From contig JAHLEZ010000009.1 in NCBI GenBank assembly GCA_020726505.1, positions 186,001 through 250,000 on the forward strand: a DNA stretch of 64,000 bases. The letters are read 5' to 3'. A program made the position numbers and the translations under genes. Source of the stretch: Leptodontidium sp. MPI-SDFR-AT-0119 (Eukaryota > Ascomycota > Leotiomycetes > Helotiales > Leptodontidiaceae). Shown in pieces: positions 42,616 to 54,792 of this stretch (positions within the stretch are counted from its first letter, which is position 1; each line of letters begins with the position of its first letter). Below the pieces are notes generated by a model that made no database searches, had not been told where the DNA came from, and worked only from the letters and a program-made list of their open reading frames with translations.

Positions 42616-45600
42616 CAACTAACTAGTCGGAATCCGGATTTTTTGGCGAGCCGCATCCTTTGGAGCGATTTACCCCTCGGAAGTAGTCTTAGCCCCCTCC
42701 TCACTAATACCTTTACGCAAATAACTCAATAACTATTAATTAGAATAATTTACTAATTAGTATACTTTAATTTGGCTATAGTTAGAAGAGGTCCCTTACG
42801 TCGTTTATAAAAAAAAAACTATTAGAAACGGATGAGATTTCGAAGAGGGCGCGTACCCGGAGTACTCGCCTCCTGAAGAACTTTAACCTGGATTAGTAAC
42901 CTTTAGCGAAGTTAGCAAAGCGTAAGAAGAAGGATTTAGACTTAGAGAAAAGTAATAAGGCTAGAAAAGATGAAAAGGAGTTTATATAAAGTGCACGTTA
43001 AAAACAGGTAAAAAAAGCTCCTAAGGTAATTGAGGACTTAATCTTTTAAGAAGGGGACACCCCGGCTAGTCTTATAACTAACATAACGCTAGTAATTATT
43101 GATTCCTTACTTGTAATTTCACTTAAATCTTTCTATTACGATTCCACGACTTAGAAAAATAAGAAGGACCTTTTCATTAGCTTTATTTATAAAGCTATTA
43201 TTAGTTGGACTAAGAGGCTCTCTATCCTTACCGAAAATTAGAATCTTAATAGCCCCAATTGATTAACTTTCGACGATATATAATAAAAAGTAATATAAAA
43301 GAGGCATTATAACGAGTACGAGATGCCGACCTTTTCTAAGGGTTATTTCCGTACTTCGGCAACTAAAGATGCCTCTATATAAGAGGTTATCGACGATGAG
43401 GAATAAGAGGATATTATAATTTATTAGAGAACTTAATTCATAGGCAGTTCTAAGACTCTGACTAAGGTTCTTCTTGAATTTCACTTTAAGAGAGATGTAT
43501 TTAAGAAGTCTACTTCTTTACCCTTAGCTAGCACCAAAATAATACTTCTTATTAAGGCAAAACTTAGTTTTATACGTACTACTAATTTAGAGTCTTTTCT
43601 ATTAATAATAATAGTAATACGAGTAATCCTTTTAATTTAATACTAAAGGAGAGGGGCTATATACTAAAGACTCTATTTAAACGTAACACTATTATTAAAT
43701 GTTTAGAGGCAAAGGCTAAGAGAAGGATTTCCGCGATACTATTATTCTTTAGGTTAATAATTAACTATTATTACTAATACTTTTGCTAACGTATTAATTA
43801 TAATAACTTTCGTAAAACCGCTACTTGTATTATAATTAAGTCAACTACTCCTAGCTAATAAGACCCCCGCTATATACTCGATACTGCTATAAGAAATAAA
43901 TAAATGAGAGATTATAAGAATAATATAAAAGGAGTAATTAGTAAGAACTAAGAAGTTAGGGAATAGGAAAGAAACTCTTATTATAGTAAAACCTGCTTAA
44001 AAATTGCTAAAGGTATATATTAATTTAGTATAGCTAACTACAGCTTCAGTCCTTTAATTTACTTTATACATTCTTGCTTAATTATACTAATACTCCTATT
44101 ATAATACGTTCGGAAGTTACGGCTTAAGTTAAGGCCTATATAATTATATCTTACGATATCCCGAGTATTAGTTTCCTTACTAAAATTAAGGCTAAAGACA
44201 CCCCCTTAGGCGATCCTTTAATATAAGAGCTACTAATATCGCACCGTGTCTCTTACTTAAAAGACTTTCGGGATTAGTTAATTGTACGTAACTAATATAA
44301 CCGCGGCGATTTAATTTTATAAGAGTTCCTTGCTATTATTAATAAAGGCTATTTATTAAATTAATATTATAATACCACTAGGCTTGTTTGAGCTAGTGTA
44401 AAAGGTGGAATCGCTATATAGATTACTAATGACGTATTTGAATTTAAAGGCTAACGTAAGATAGTACGTGTTCTTTAAAACCTTAGTAATAGTAGTCCTT
44501 TATTTTAATATAATAGTTAAATAAGTAACTAAATAAGTAGCTAATTAAGGGTAAGTTATAACCTAAATGCGTTTAATAGTAGATTTTTTGAGGAGGCATA
44601 ATGTTTAGTGCGAGGGGTAATATCGTGGGATATAAAATTATCTTGCTTTTTAGTTTATTTTATACTATTTTATCGCTTTAATTACGCTCGTTTTAATCCT
44701 GTTAATATTAAATTCCTAATATTATATAATTAACTCAAATATTAAAAAAAGGTAAAAATATATATATAAAAAAAAGTAACTAGTTAACATAAACAAAGTC
44801 ACTAGCGGCCTTAAAGAGTGCTTAAATATATATACTATTCCTGAGGTACTCTAAGTATTCTAGCGTTCTTAAAATGTCCTCTTACTCTCTAAGTAACATT
44901 TAAGCCAGTTCCTACTTCTCTAATAGCTTATTCAAGGAACTCTTAATAGATATTAAAGTATAACCGCATATATAAGTGGTGGCGACGAATAAGGGCCTTT
45001 AGGTTTACAAAACTCTCTTTAATTAGGTTGAAATCTAGAGAATATAAAAGTAAAAATCGTAGTTATACCTTAGCTTTATTAAAGGTCTCTTAAATATTAT
45101 TAATATTAATATAATAAATAGATACGTTGTCAAATATAACGACGGACCTAGGGGCTAAAAATAGGTTATATATTAAAGGAAGATCTTCTGTTGGGGAATC
45201 TTAAAATATATCGGCTATATAAGTGCCCTTAAACGTCTTACTTATAATATATCTATTAATTGTATATACCAAAAGACTGGAGATTCTAGTCCTTAAGGCT
45301 AACCACCTTTTAACGTAAGCTCTAGCTCACTTATTAACTTAACTATATATGCGATCTCCTATACGCTCGTCGCTCCTAGATTCGTTTACATAAACGATTT
45401 GCTCTGCCTAAAGGTCTTAAAGGTCTAATCGCTATTAAGTACGTAGAAACTCATTTTATTAAGTCGCAAAGACCTTTAATTTCTTCTATATAATCTTGAT
45501 CTTATTAAGCACCTGTAAAATAGTTTGTTATGTCACATTTACGTGATATTCGTCCTCTACGAAGTCGTAAATCTCATCTTAGTATAACTATGGCCTATTA

Positions 45601-46052
45601 AGTTAGTAATGTTATAAAAAGAGGTTAAATAGGCGAACTAACTCTCTATTAAGTAGTAACTTAATAGCCTATTATATCTCTCACGTAATAACCATAATTA
45701 GACCTCTAGAAAAGGGCTGTGGAGGGATCTTATAAGATACCTTAGCTTTATAATAATAAACAGTCCCTAAAGAGATAAAATAGTCTATTATAAGTTAACG
45801 TAATTAGTCCCAGTTAATAGAATCCTAGATTCACGTAACGTATACTTAAGACGCGCCATACTAAGTGAAGATAAACGAGGAGCTATGTTACTATAATAAA
45901 AAATAAGATCATTTGAAAGCTAGTAAGTTTAACTTTAATTCGTGCTATCTGCGGGGGCGAATATTTTGAGTATGCGCGACGCGAAGTTAGAGGGGTAAAT
46001 CGCTCCAAAGGATGCGGCTCGCCAAAAAATCCGGATTCCGGCTAGTTAGTTG
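42616..46052. mobile_element. 3.4-kb DNA transposon with 63-bp inverted repeats, RIP-decayed
   Basis: The ends are inverted repeats of 63 bp with one mismatch, beginning CAACTAACTAG, then CGGAATCCGGATTTTTTGGC, and ending TTTACCCCTC. The right end is followed by TA; the left is preceded by CA, so a TA duplication altered on one side is possible. The minus strand carries a decayed DDE_3 transposase at about 44900-45700. The plus strand carries a second eroded frame from about 42830 to 43330 (KRARTRSTRLLKNF, LEKSNKARKDEKEF) of unknown function. The length exceeds that of a simple Tc1 element, in line with a second gene. Confidence 0.82.
44900..45700 (-). pseudogene. DDE_3-type transposase pseudogene of the 3.4-kb element
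   Basis: On the minus strand one frame, read through stops, gives VYVNESRSDERIGDRIY (first catalytic position, D changed to N), then SKTFKGTYIADIF, then RSVVIFDNVSIYY (second Asp), then RFLLLYSLDFNLIKESFVNL. The last corresponds to the PPYSPDFNPIEESF block with the third catalytic residue. ALIRRHH follows. Order and spacing fit Tc1/mariner-superfamily DDE_3 transposases of fungi. Stops at Gln/Trp codons indicate RIP. Confidence 0.75.
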
Positions 46053-46298
46053 TACGGCTGTAATACTAGTTATGAGAAAGATTGTACTGTTCTCGCATCA
46101 AATCCTCCTCTGCAACGCACACGGAAAACGCACACGGCCAACACCACCACCACCACCGTCAGATGCGCTCTACCTTTCCTCCAACCCCCTGATTCCAATC
46201 TTCCATACAGAATCCGAATCACCAACAACTACGTGCGGTGCAACTTTGCTGCCTTGCCGCAGAGGGTCCTCCGCCGCAGACCAGTACATATATACACC

Positions 46299-46914
46299 AT
46301 GTCAGCACCGCCTACATTCACCCTCTTTTTGAACCCCCCTACCGAACTCCAGATCAAGATCTGGGGGTTTGCTCTGCCTGGTCCTCGAATAATTCAATGT
46401 CATCATTCGAAAGGCTCCGTCGCCTTTCATGGCACTCGTCCTCTAGCAGCACTTCACGTCTGCAAACTTTCTCGAGAAGTTGCTCTCTCTGTTTACGAGC
46501 CCGCTTTTCGCAACAGTCAGCAAACACCCCTCTATATTAATCTTGCCTACGATACTCTCTATCTCGCTACTAACCCTAAGATATAAATATATGGTTAGCA
46601 TATACCCTAAGATTAAGAAGAAGATTCGGTATCTAGCAGTTGAAATTTCCTCGGAGGAAGATTTCGAGATGTCAGTTGTCGATATCGTCCGTTCAGATCT
46701 CAAAAATCTTAGGGAAATTATACTTGTTATTGAACATAAAGAGAAGTTACTTGAGTTCAAGTATATAGAACGTGATAGGTTTTCTGAGCCCGAGCTCTCT
46801 CACTGGCTGTTTACTGCAGGAACTGTGGAGCCTATTCTCTGGCGAAGTTGGAAAGGTGTGATAGAGAATATGCGTCAGTTCAAAGGGTGTAGAGTGCAAG
46901 TTGCTCAGTTGTAG
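46299..46914 (+). pseudogene. 2EXR-family protein gene with a frameshift
   Basis: From ATG 46299 the frame reads MSAPPTFTLF, then PPTELQIKIWGFALPGPRII, then LAALHVCKLSREVALSVYE and LYINLAYDTLYL. These are hallmark segments of the fungal 2EXR family (function unknown). The frame stops at 46584-46586, but the next frame continues from about 46591 with YPKIKKKIRYLAVEISSEE and DLKNLREIILVIEHKEKLL, the expected remainder, to a stop at 46914. A near-duplicate of ACCCTAAGAT(A)TAA at 46573-46586 and 46604-46617 suggests that a short duplication caused the shift. An unusual intron is less likely because no adequate splice pair is present. Confidence 0.65.
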
Positions 46915-49475
46915 GAGCGAAGATAATCTGATAGGTGATAGCAGAAATAAGATACAGTGTCATGCCCTTAGTACATCCGCGCCACTGGTGCCTTACGAGC
47001 GTAGGCTCTGGTTGTGGCTCTGGCTGTGGCTCTGGCTGTGGCTCTGGCTCTGCTTCAGGCTCTCTTGCCTCTTCTACGCCTGCGGACACGAATTCCCTTA
47101 CCATTTTTCGTCTCTTTCGTACTTCACTCGTATAAAGATTCTTGGCAATGCTATTGGGCTGACCATGAAGGGACATTGGGACCATGATTGCATCCTTTTC
47201 AGCTGGGTAATGAATCCTTCACATGCGACATGCATCTCTTTTTCAGGCCATCATCATCTTCATCGGCCGGTTCCCTCATTCTCACCGCGTATCCTACACT
47301 TCTACTCTAGCTCAAGACATCGAGGTTAGTGCCAACATCTTCTATTTCCCCCGCATCTATCTTACATCTGGTTCAATACAGTGGCTTATATTGAAATCAA
47401 GCCCCCCAATCACCGGATTCTCCACTTAAAGCATGAAAGCAGCGCGAACATCGGCCGCATAGAAGCTAGCGATACAGAATCCCAAGCCATATTCCGATGC
47501 GATGGGAAGTTCCTTCTGCTGCATATCCAAGACGTGTCCTACCACCGAGTCATACAAAGGAAAGAACCCATCGTCTAGAATCGACTTCCTTGCATCCACA
47601 ATCACGAACGTAGTTAACGCCATATACAGAATGGTGAATTTGGTTGTTGGCAGGTTAAAGCAATGCTAGTGGAACGATGTTAATGGAGGGCGAAGTGACG
47701 ACGTCCGCGAACTTCCGATAGGGACATGGAGTCTTCAAAGTTAGATACTCCTGCTGGGCTTGTGATAGAATATTCTAACCGCAGAGCAGAATGAGGTAAG
47801 GAATGGTGCGTGGCGAAGGAAGAAATGAATTTGGTGAAATAGTTTGTGAGGTTGTACACTGAACAGGAAGGCCCATTAGGCTGCCCTTCAGCAGAGATGA
47901 AATGAAGTTTTTGCGCGGAGTTGGGCGGAGCCGATCGAGTAGACTAACTGAGCTATTGCCGTCGTTGCTGAAGAACCAGCCTTGAATAGGGTCTGGTAGT
48001 TTGCATGTCGAGAGGTCGAGGTTAAATGAGGCTCGGAGGACCATGACTGATTAACCCCTATGGCATAGGCATGCACACACCTACGGATCCGGGTGAGCAG
48101 GGAGGGGCATGGGAGGTCGAACGCTATCAGGCAAACACAATGCAGCACAAGACGCCCTCGAGCTTGTGGTACCAGGTCAGAAGGCTAATTGATTCACAAC
48201 CTCATCCAATGCATGTTTAGACACTTGCGATGTGCTTGGATTCCGTGTTGGCAAGTCGATCCGCGCTATTTCGGTGCCTGGTGAAATGGTTCAACATTCG
48301 AGAGTTCGGGGTTGGAAACAAGTAAGTGAGCGTTACAAACTCTCATTTCCTTATCTTGGACAGGTATGCTCGAAATTCGTATCACCTTAAGCCAATTCTC
48401 TGGGACTCAGTTACTGATTTGTCTTGACCCGAAGTTAACAACGCCGACGAGACAACATCCCACTCCCTGTTCTCCCAATGCGCCAACAGCCGCAGACAGC
48501 ATCGAAAAAAGTCAGCACAAAGATTCGGAAACTCCTTGAATATCACGGAAACTTGGGCTAGTTATACGGGCTGGGAGAGATGGAGTAGAACTGTGGGGTT
48601 GGCCAGCAAAGGTGGCTAAATTCGACGAATATCCGCGATGGAGATCGACGACGGCTAAGAGAAAATGGAAAGAGCAAATGCAAGATCTTTCCCAGGATCA
48701 TGCTCCTTACCACAAACCGTGTGACTGAGTTCGATCCAGCGGCTCTTTCCGGAATTCACTTCAACTTCAACTTCTGCGTCGCTTGCCACTTGAACTACTA
48801 CAACCTCCTGCAACCTGCAACTCCTTCGACTACAACTGCTTCAACTCCTACAACTTGCAACTTCAACTTCTAACAACTTCAACTTTTACGTTACATACAA
48901 CTTGAACTCTTACAACCTCCAACTTCTGCAACTTCAATTCCTCCAACCTTTAACAACCTCTTCCAGCCTCTTCTCACCTAACCTCTTCCGACTTCTCCTC
49001 AACCACTTCCAAATTACCCTCCTACAACACCGACGCTTACCAACCTCAACTCCTACAACCTCAACTCCTGCTACCTGAACTCCTGCATCACCTGTCAGTG
49101 TTCCCCCGTTCGAGATACTGACCATCGTTTCGCTTTCACCCCGCCTCCCTACATCGCAAGCCTCTTCCCACTCGCCTCTCCCCTTCCCACACCAACTCAC
49201 CTTTGACACCAGTACTACTCCTCCTTGCCCTTTGGTTGGTAACTAACCAATGCCACCAGACCATGGTGACTATCACCCCTGCTCAGCAGCAGCTGAAGGA
49301 TGTCTCATTGAAGATCTCGTCGTAACATAACTCCCAGTAATCTGCCTCGATTCAAAATCTCCGGTCATTAAACCCCACCCAATGACTATTCACCCCATGG
49401 TGGCTCCTACTCCGAACATTTAAGATCGTACAAAAATATCCAGGATTCCGATTATTGTTTTAATGAAAGGATCCA
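46915..49475. other. Intergenic region with low-complexity repeats and weak small frames
   Basis: A GGCTCT/GGCTGT hexanucleotide tract is at 47003-47053; on the minus strand it encodes a PEPQ repeat in a 101-codon frame. A minus-strand frame at 47426-47623 (MALTTFVIVDARKSI, 65 codons) and one at 47775-48044 (89 codons) look moderately coding-like but lack support. A CAACTTC-type repeat fills 48760-49085. No recognised gene is present. Confidence 0.4.
48760..49085 (+). repeat. Degenerate CAACTTC/CAACTCCTA simple repeat
   Basis: Over 300 bp are composed largely of imperfect units such as CAACTTC, CAACTCCTA, CAACCTC and ACAACTTGAACT. The unit length drifts between 6 and 9 bp. It lies just beyond the 3' end of the PNP-NACHT-ankyrin gene. 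Confidence 0.75.
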
Positions 49476-52400
49476 TCACAGACGTTTCTTCTTTCGCACG
49501 CCTCGTCGCCGTATTCCTTGAGGCTTTGCCAAAATTGCAAGTGTCTCGTTCTTGCTCCTAGTTTGGATTCGTTTTCTTCTGCGAGTGAGGATCTTTTCGG
49601 CAACTTCAGAGTCCTCTAGCAAACGAATCTTGTGGCGAACCGAGAGCAGCAGCTTGACGACGGACTCGTGCCTATTCGTAGCAGCCCACGACAGCGGCGT
49701 CTGATCGTCTTTGTCCTTCGAGTCGACATCGACTTTACCTCTCTCGAGCAGCAGCTTGACGACGGACTCGTGCCCATTCTTAGCAGCCCGCGATAGCGGC
49801 GTCCGACCGTAGTTGTCCTTCGAGTCGGTATCGACCTCGCCTGTCTCAAGCAGTAGCTTAACGACGGACTCGTTCCCGTTCTTAGCAGCCCACGACAGCG
49901 GCGTCCGATCGTATTCGTCCTTCGAATCGGCATCGACCTTACCTGTCTTAAGTAGTAGCTTAACGACGGCCTCGTGCCCGTTCTCAGCAGCCCACGACAG
50001 CGGCGTCCGATCGTATTCGTCCTTCGAATCGGCGTCGACCTTACCTGTCTCGAGCAGCAGCTTGACGACGGACTCGTGCCTATTCGCAGCAGCCCACGAC
50101 AGCAGCGTCCGATCGTATTTGTCCTTCGAATCGGCATCGACCTTCCTTGTCTTAAGTAGTAACTTAACGACGGACTCGTTCCCGTTCTTAGCAGCCCACG
50201 ACAGCGGCGTCCGACCGTAGTTGTCCTTCGAGTCAGTATCGACCTCGCCTGTCTCAAGCAGTAGCTTAACGACGGACTCGTGCCCTAACGCAGCAGCCCA
50301 CTATAGCGGCGTCCCACCGTCTTTGTCCTTCGAGTCGGTATTAACTTCGCTTGTCTCGAGTAGTAGCTTAACGACGGACTCGTTCCCGTTCTTAGCAGCC
50401 CACGACAGCGGCGTCTGATCGTATTGGTCCTTCGAATCGGCGTCGACCTTACCTGTCTCGAGCAGCAGCTTGACGACGGACTCGTGCCTATTCGCAGCAG
50501 CCCACGACAGCGGCGTCCGATCGCATTTGTCCTTCGAATCGGCATCGACCTTACTTGTCTTAAGTAGTAGCTTAACGACGGCCTCGTGCCCGTTCTCAGC
50601 AGCCCACGACAGCGGCGTCCGATCGTATTTGTCCTTCGAATCGGCATCGACCTCTCCTGTCTCGAGCAGCAGTTTAACGACGGACTCGTGCCTATTCGCA
50701 GCAGCCCATGAAAGCGGCGTCTGGCCGTAACTGTCTTCTAGATTTGGGTTGTGCCTAAGCCTAAGGAGTTTATCTACGGCCTTGCATACTCCAAAGTATC
50801 CCGCCAAGTGTAGTCCAGTCATTTGCGTTGGAAATCTTTGGCCATAGAGTGCATCCCATGACCCCTGCTTGGGGGCCATCATTACTTGGCTCGATGCCTC
50901 CAGCTTCGGCAAGCATCTTAGAAAGTCTATAACTTCTTGCCCTAGTTCCTGCCCCAGCGTTAGAGCCTGGCGAGCATGATGTCCCCAGTTGCGGGCAGCG
51001 TAGTCGTAGACCGGATTCAACCGGAGCCGCTCCTCAAGCTCGTCGTCCGTTTCACAATACCCGGCCTCAAAGGCGCTGAATGAGAGGTAGGTAACGCAGG
51101 TTGTCGCGATCGCAGATTCTGCCTCTGGAAACCAAATATTGTGTGTCTGCTCGAGGTATTCCTGCGTCGTATAGTGGACCAACCGAACGACATCACTTTT
51201 GGCATCGATGGTGACCAGGCCTGCACAGATTGAACTAATCATATCAGTACTGGGAATGAACTTTTCATTCAGGTCCGGATTTCCAGTCTTGACTGCGAGT
51301 GCATGTCGGAGCTCGGTTGTAGAGAGGACTCTTTTCGCGTGAAACACCCAAGACAATACTTTTTTCGCCAAATCTCGAAAGCGTCCTCCTTGGCTCTCAA
51401 TTCTTATCATGGCCTGGTTGTATATTTCGTCTGTTCCTCTAGGCAAGTTCTCCAATGCTAATTCAATATCTCCAACTGTAGGTTCTCTGGCTAGGGCATC
51501 TATATGCAGTGGAGCAAGAAGGAACCTAAGATGGAAGGTCAGAATCTACAATAGATAATAATAGGAGGGTCTAGACACACATTCCATCAACGACCTTGGA
51601 TATTGTAGCCTTGATTAGGTTTTGCAAATCAGGACTACTTTTAACGAATGACGGTAGTCTGTCCATTTGGCCAGCCAGGTAGGTCAGCACGTCCTCACCC
51701 GTAGCACGGATCGTCAATGACATGCTCCCTTCGAACTTCGCTGTAATGTCAAGGATAAACCTTGAAGTCACTAGAAGATTTGTTCCAGTCTTAGCTTGGA
51801 GGCTGAAAACCTGTGATAGGAATTTTGATCGGCAGCCATCAGATATCTGGCATTCATCAAGTGCGTCGATGATGATGAAGACCCTCGAATATATCGCCGC
51901 CACGGAGTGAAGAACTCTCGAGATTTCGTCAAGTGATGGCCGCGTTCGGTTGCCCTTGTACCGATCATAGAGATCTTTCAAGCTCCCTGGCAGCGAAGAC
52001 TGGCTCTCAGCTAGCTGTTTCAGAACGCTCGCCAGCAAGTCGTCGATCTTCTGCTCGTTATGCCGCCGGAAGTCGCAGTAAATGTATGCGATGCCGGTCT
52101 TCGAGTCGTTGCGAAACCTTGAATTGAGGTCATCAACCACGATTGACGTCAGGATCGTCTTTCCTGCCCCCGGGATACCTGGACAGAACAAGGTCTGCTT
52201 GCTTGTAGCCAGCCAATCCTGGAAAATTTTCGACTGAAGGAGCCATTGGCCAGTTCCCGGTTGCCACCTTCTAAGGTTGTCGCTTTGCTGCGGACCGTAA
52301 TCAATTGGTGTAAGCCAGTTAAGGATCTTATGATCTTCATTTCTGTCCAAGTTCAACCTCACAGCTTCAACATTTTCTCCAGTCTTGGATATGGTACCAA

Positions 52401-53443
52401 CAACTAATATATTATTAGAAGCACGCTAACAATCTGCTCGAGGCTAGAGAGTGATGTAACTAACCGCCAGCAAGAACCTCTTCAATCCTCCTCTCAGCCT
52501 CGACCTTGTTAGGGGGGATTTGACAGAGAAGATCCTTCGCATATGCAGCTGCCACCATCGCTGCATACCCTTGCCATTCTTCATTCTTGTGCGAGTCGGA
52601 ATAGTCGCAGATGCCACGGATGACCACGCAAGGGAAGTGATTCATCAACCCGGCAGCTTCCATCTCAAAGCACAACACGTCCTTCTCTGCTGAAAGCCTG
52701 TCCCGAACAGCAGCATTCTTAATCAATTTGTTTCCCGAAGCGATAAGACCGTAATGAACTTTCGGATTGTCTTCGTCTGCAGATCGCGCAACTCGGTGGG
52801 TCAGCCTCGACTCATCACAAGCGGTCGCACAGTTTGCGCCGCCGGAGGCATGAACAAACTCGGCCTCGTACAGCCCGTCCGTACTCAGATCTGGTCGCTG
52901 GTATTGTTTCCGTAGCCTGGGGTTTCTTTCGAGTACGGCCTGGATAGTTTCTTCTAGCTGATGTCCCTGGATTTCATACCCGGCCACGAGTTTAGTCATC
53001 GCGGTCAGACAGAAAATCGGCGGCTGGTTCAGGCTGCTTGTGACTGAAAACCGCTGGTCTTGCATCGCTATCCCATAATCGTATTGGAACACGCCTCCAT
53101 TACCGTAGCCGGGAGAGCTGACTACGACGTCCCCTAAACGAATGTCATGCTTCGTCGGCACTCCACCGCCGATACCCACCATCAGACCAATCCTAACATT
53201 GGGAAAACTGCGTACCATATCCCGGGCAACAGTTGCGGCGTTGGCGATTCCATATTGCCAGTGGGGCAACGCAGCGATGACAACATAATGCTCTCCAATC
53301 CGTCCCAAGGTATAGCTGTTGTTGTCGTTCACAGGTACATGATTTGGCTCAGCGTGCTTTTCGTCAAGGAGTGCCTGAGCGGCGACAAGCTCTTTTGTAA
53401 CCGCACAGATCCAACCCACCGTGTAGGCGCTGGGGTCGGGCAT
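49476..53443 (-). CDS. PNP-NACHT-ankyrin NLR with a nonsense codon in the ankyrin array
   Basis: The proposed CDS on the minus strand is 53443..52465, 52403..51581 and 51525..49476. Introns are 61 bp (GTTAGT ... ATATTAG) and 55 bp (GTGTGT ... TCTTAG, CTGACC branch); all junctions keep frame. Residues 1 to about 320 form a PNP/UDP-phosphorylase-like domain ([55 protein letters not shown]). The NACHT domain has Walker A GIPGAGKT near 402-409 and Walker [12 protein letters not shown] near 501-511. From about residue 866, 34-residue ankyrin units ([20 protein letters not shown]) repeat with near identity. TAG at 50301-50303 replaces a Ser TCG of the unit and would end the protein at 1,008 residues, yet the same frame stays open for 274 further codons to TGA 49476-49478. 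The start is the ATG giving [10 protein letters not shown]. Such NLRs act in non-self recognition. Confidence 0.85.
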
Positions 53444-54456
53444 GTCTTCTCGGAACACCTGGGGAGGTAGTTGCAAGGTAAAATTACTTCACACCTATTC
53501 TGCTAATTAGGCCATTTGAATCCAAACGGTAGACCTTTTATGGAGTAATCTTGACAAGATAGTTACTACGTACCCAAGGTAGGCTTTTAACTGCAACACA
53601 GTTGTTGAGGATTCATTAAAGAGGCCTTTCTCGTAGTAGGGCGGGGTATGGTGGGGAGGATGTGAACGAGAGATGCAAGTATGACTGAAAACCACTGGAT
53701 AGGAGCGAAACGAGGAAACGCAGGGAAGAATTAAGCCATCAAAATCATTTCGTCTCTCAGGAGCAGAAAAGTAATTGCACAAGAAGATGCGAAGTCGCTG
53801 ACCAGCACTGAGGGGGAAAGGAGGGAAGGCAGCGTAGAGAGGGCGCGTATGTCGCAAGCCATCTTTGACGCAGTCTGCGGCTCATTCCGAACTGATGCCC
53901 AACGGACCAATATTGTTATCCTGGTGGTGTGCTGCAAGGCCGACTGGCATGTCACCTCGTGGTGGCGTGGACACGTAAGTAAGTCGTGCATGCATTTACG
54001 TTCTCGTCTAGCGCAAAGCTGCCGCTGATTTGCCGTGGTTATCTTAGGGCTGCGCGCTTTCCACCAGGATGTGAGTGTCCTTGCCTGGGACTGATGCAAA
54101 TGGATGTCTTTTCTTTCTGCGAGAATCCTTTGATGAGGCTTCAAATCTGCCTGCAGTAAAGGGCAATTGGGCTCACCCTCATAACTGCCATCCATCGCCA
54201 ACCCAGTCCAAATCCTTGGTTTAATTGATCAGCTGGTGGGCGAGACGCCCCGCACTCCGCCCCATCCTTGTGCTGCCTTCTGATCGTCCTGCTGTACATC
54301 AAAGTATTTGCATAATGGGTCGGGCGAGTTGTGAAGACGGAATTATGGCCACTTCGTTTGCTCTGCTACGTGGCCATAGCGAACAGAGAATTTAAGGAGA
54401 CAGCCTTCCCAACGTGACGTGTCGTGTCAACGTCTCTTGTCCTTACCAACGCTGTC
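53444..54456. other. Intergenic region, divergent promoters
   Basis: The interval separates the minus-strand NLR (start 53443) from the plus-strand gene starting at 54457. Normal composition; overlapping short frames on the minus strand show no motif. Confidence 0.45.
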
Positions 54457-54792
54457 ATGGCATCTTTGGCTCAGAATCCAAAGCTTGTATCCGAACAGTT
54501 TCGGGCACACTGGCAAAGCAGCACGGCTGATAGCAACCTCACACTTCACGGCTTCTGTCGATTCAAGACAACTCACCTACTCAATCTTCGCTTCCTCGAA
54601 AGTGAAATTGCTGAGTTAGACCACATTATTTTCCAAGCCGGGCTCAGTTTGGGTTTGAGTCCGTCCCCTGAGGGCAGGCTTGGATTGAAACACGGTAAAA
54701 GGGATAAAAAGGCTTTGGGCCTGGAGACTGTTGATCACGGATTTACTTTCGAGGGTCTGACATGGCTCGAGCGCCGCACTAGTTCGAACTAA
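54457..54792 (+). CDS. Short protein resembling the N-terminus of DUF6594 proteins
   Basis: From the first ATG in frame the product is 111 residues, starting MASLAQNPKLVSEQF. The segment HGFCRFKTTHLLNLRFLESEIAEL resembles the xxFRRFxxLxxRNLLxLQxELxxLE pattern that opens fungal DUF6594 membrane proteins. The rest of that family (about 200 residues with C-terminal membrane helices) is absent, so this is probably a truncated copy. No splice site extending it was found. Confidence 0.4.
   Translation: MASLAQNPKLVSEQFRAHWQSSTADSNLTLHGFCRFKTTHLLNLRFLESEIAELDHIIFQAGLSLGLSPSPEGRLGLKHGKRDKKALGLETVDHGFTFEGLTWLERRTSSN

Noticed and set aside
46880..47185. Minus-strand frame with PEPQ repeats
   Set aside because: The repeat comes from a GGCTCT/GGCTGT microsatellite; the flanking residues show no family, so no gene is called.
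49616..50730. Arg/Ser-rich open frames overlapping the ankyrin array of the PNP-NACHT NLR on both strands
   Set aside because: They arise from the repetitive codons of the array and carry no domain; the ankyrin frame is the real one.
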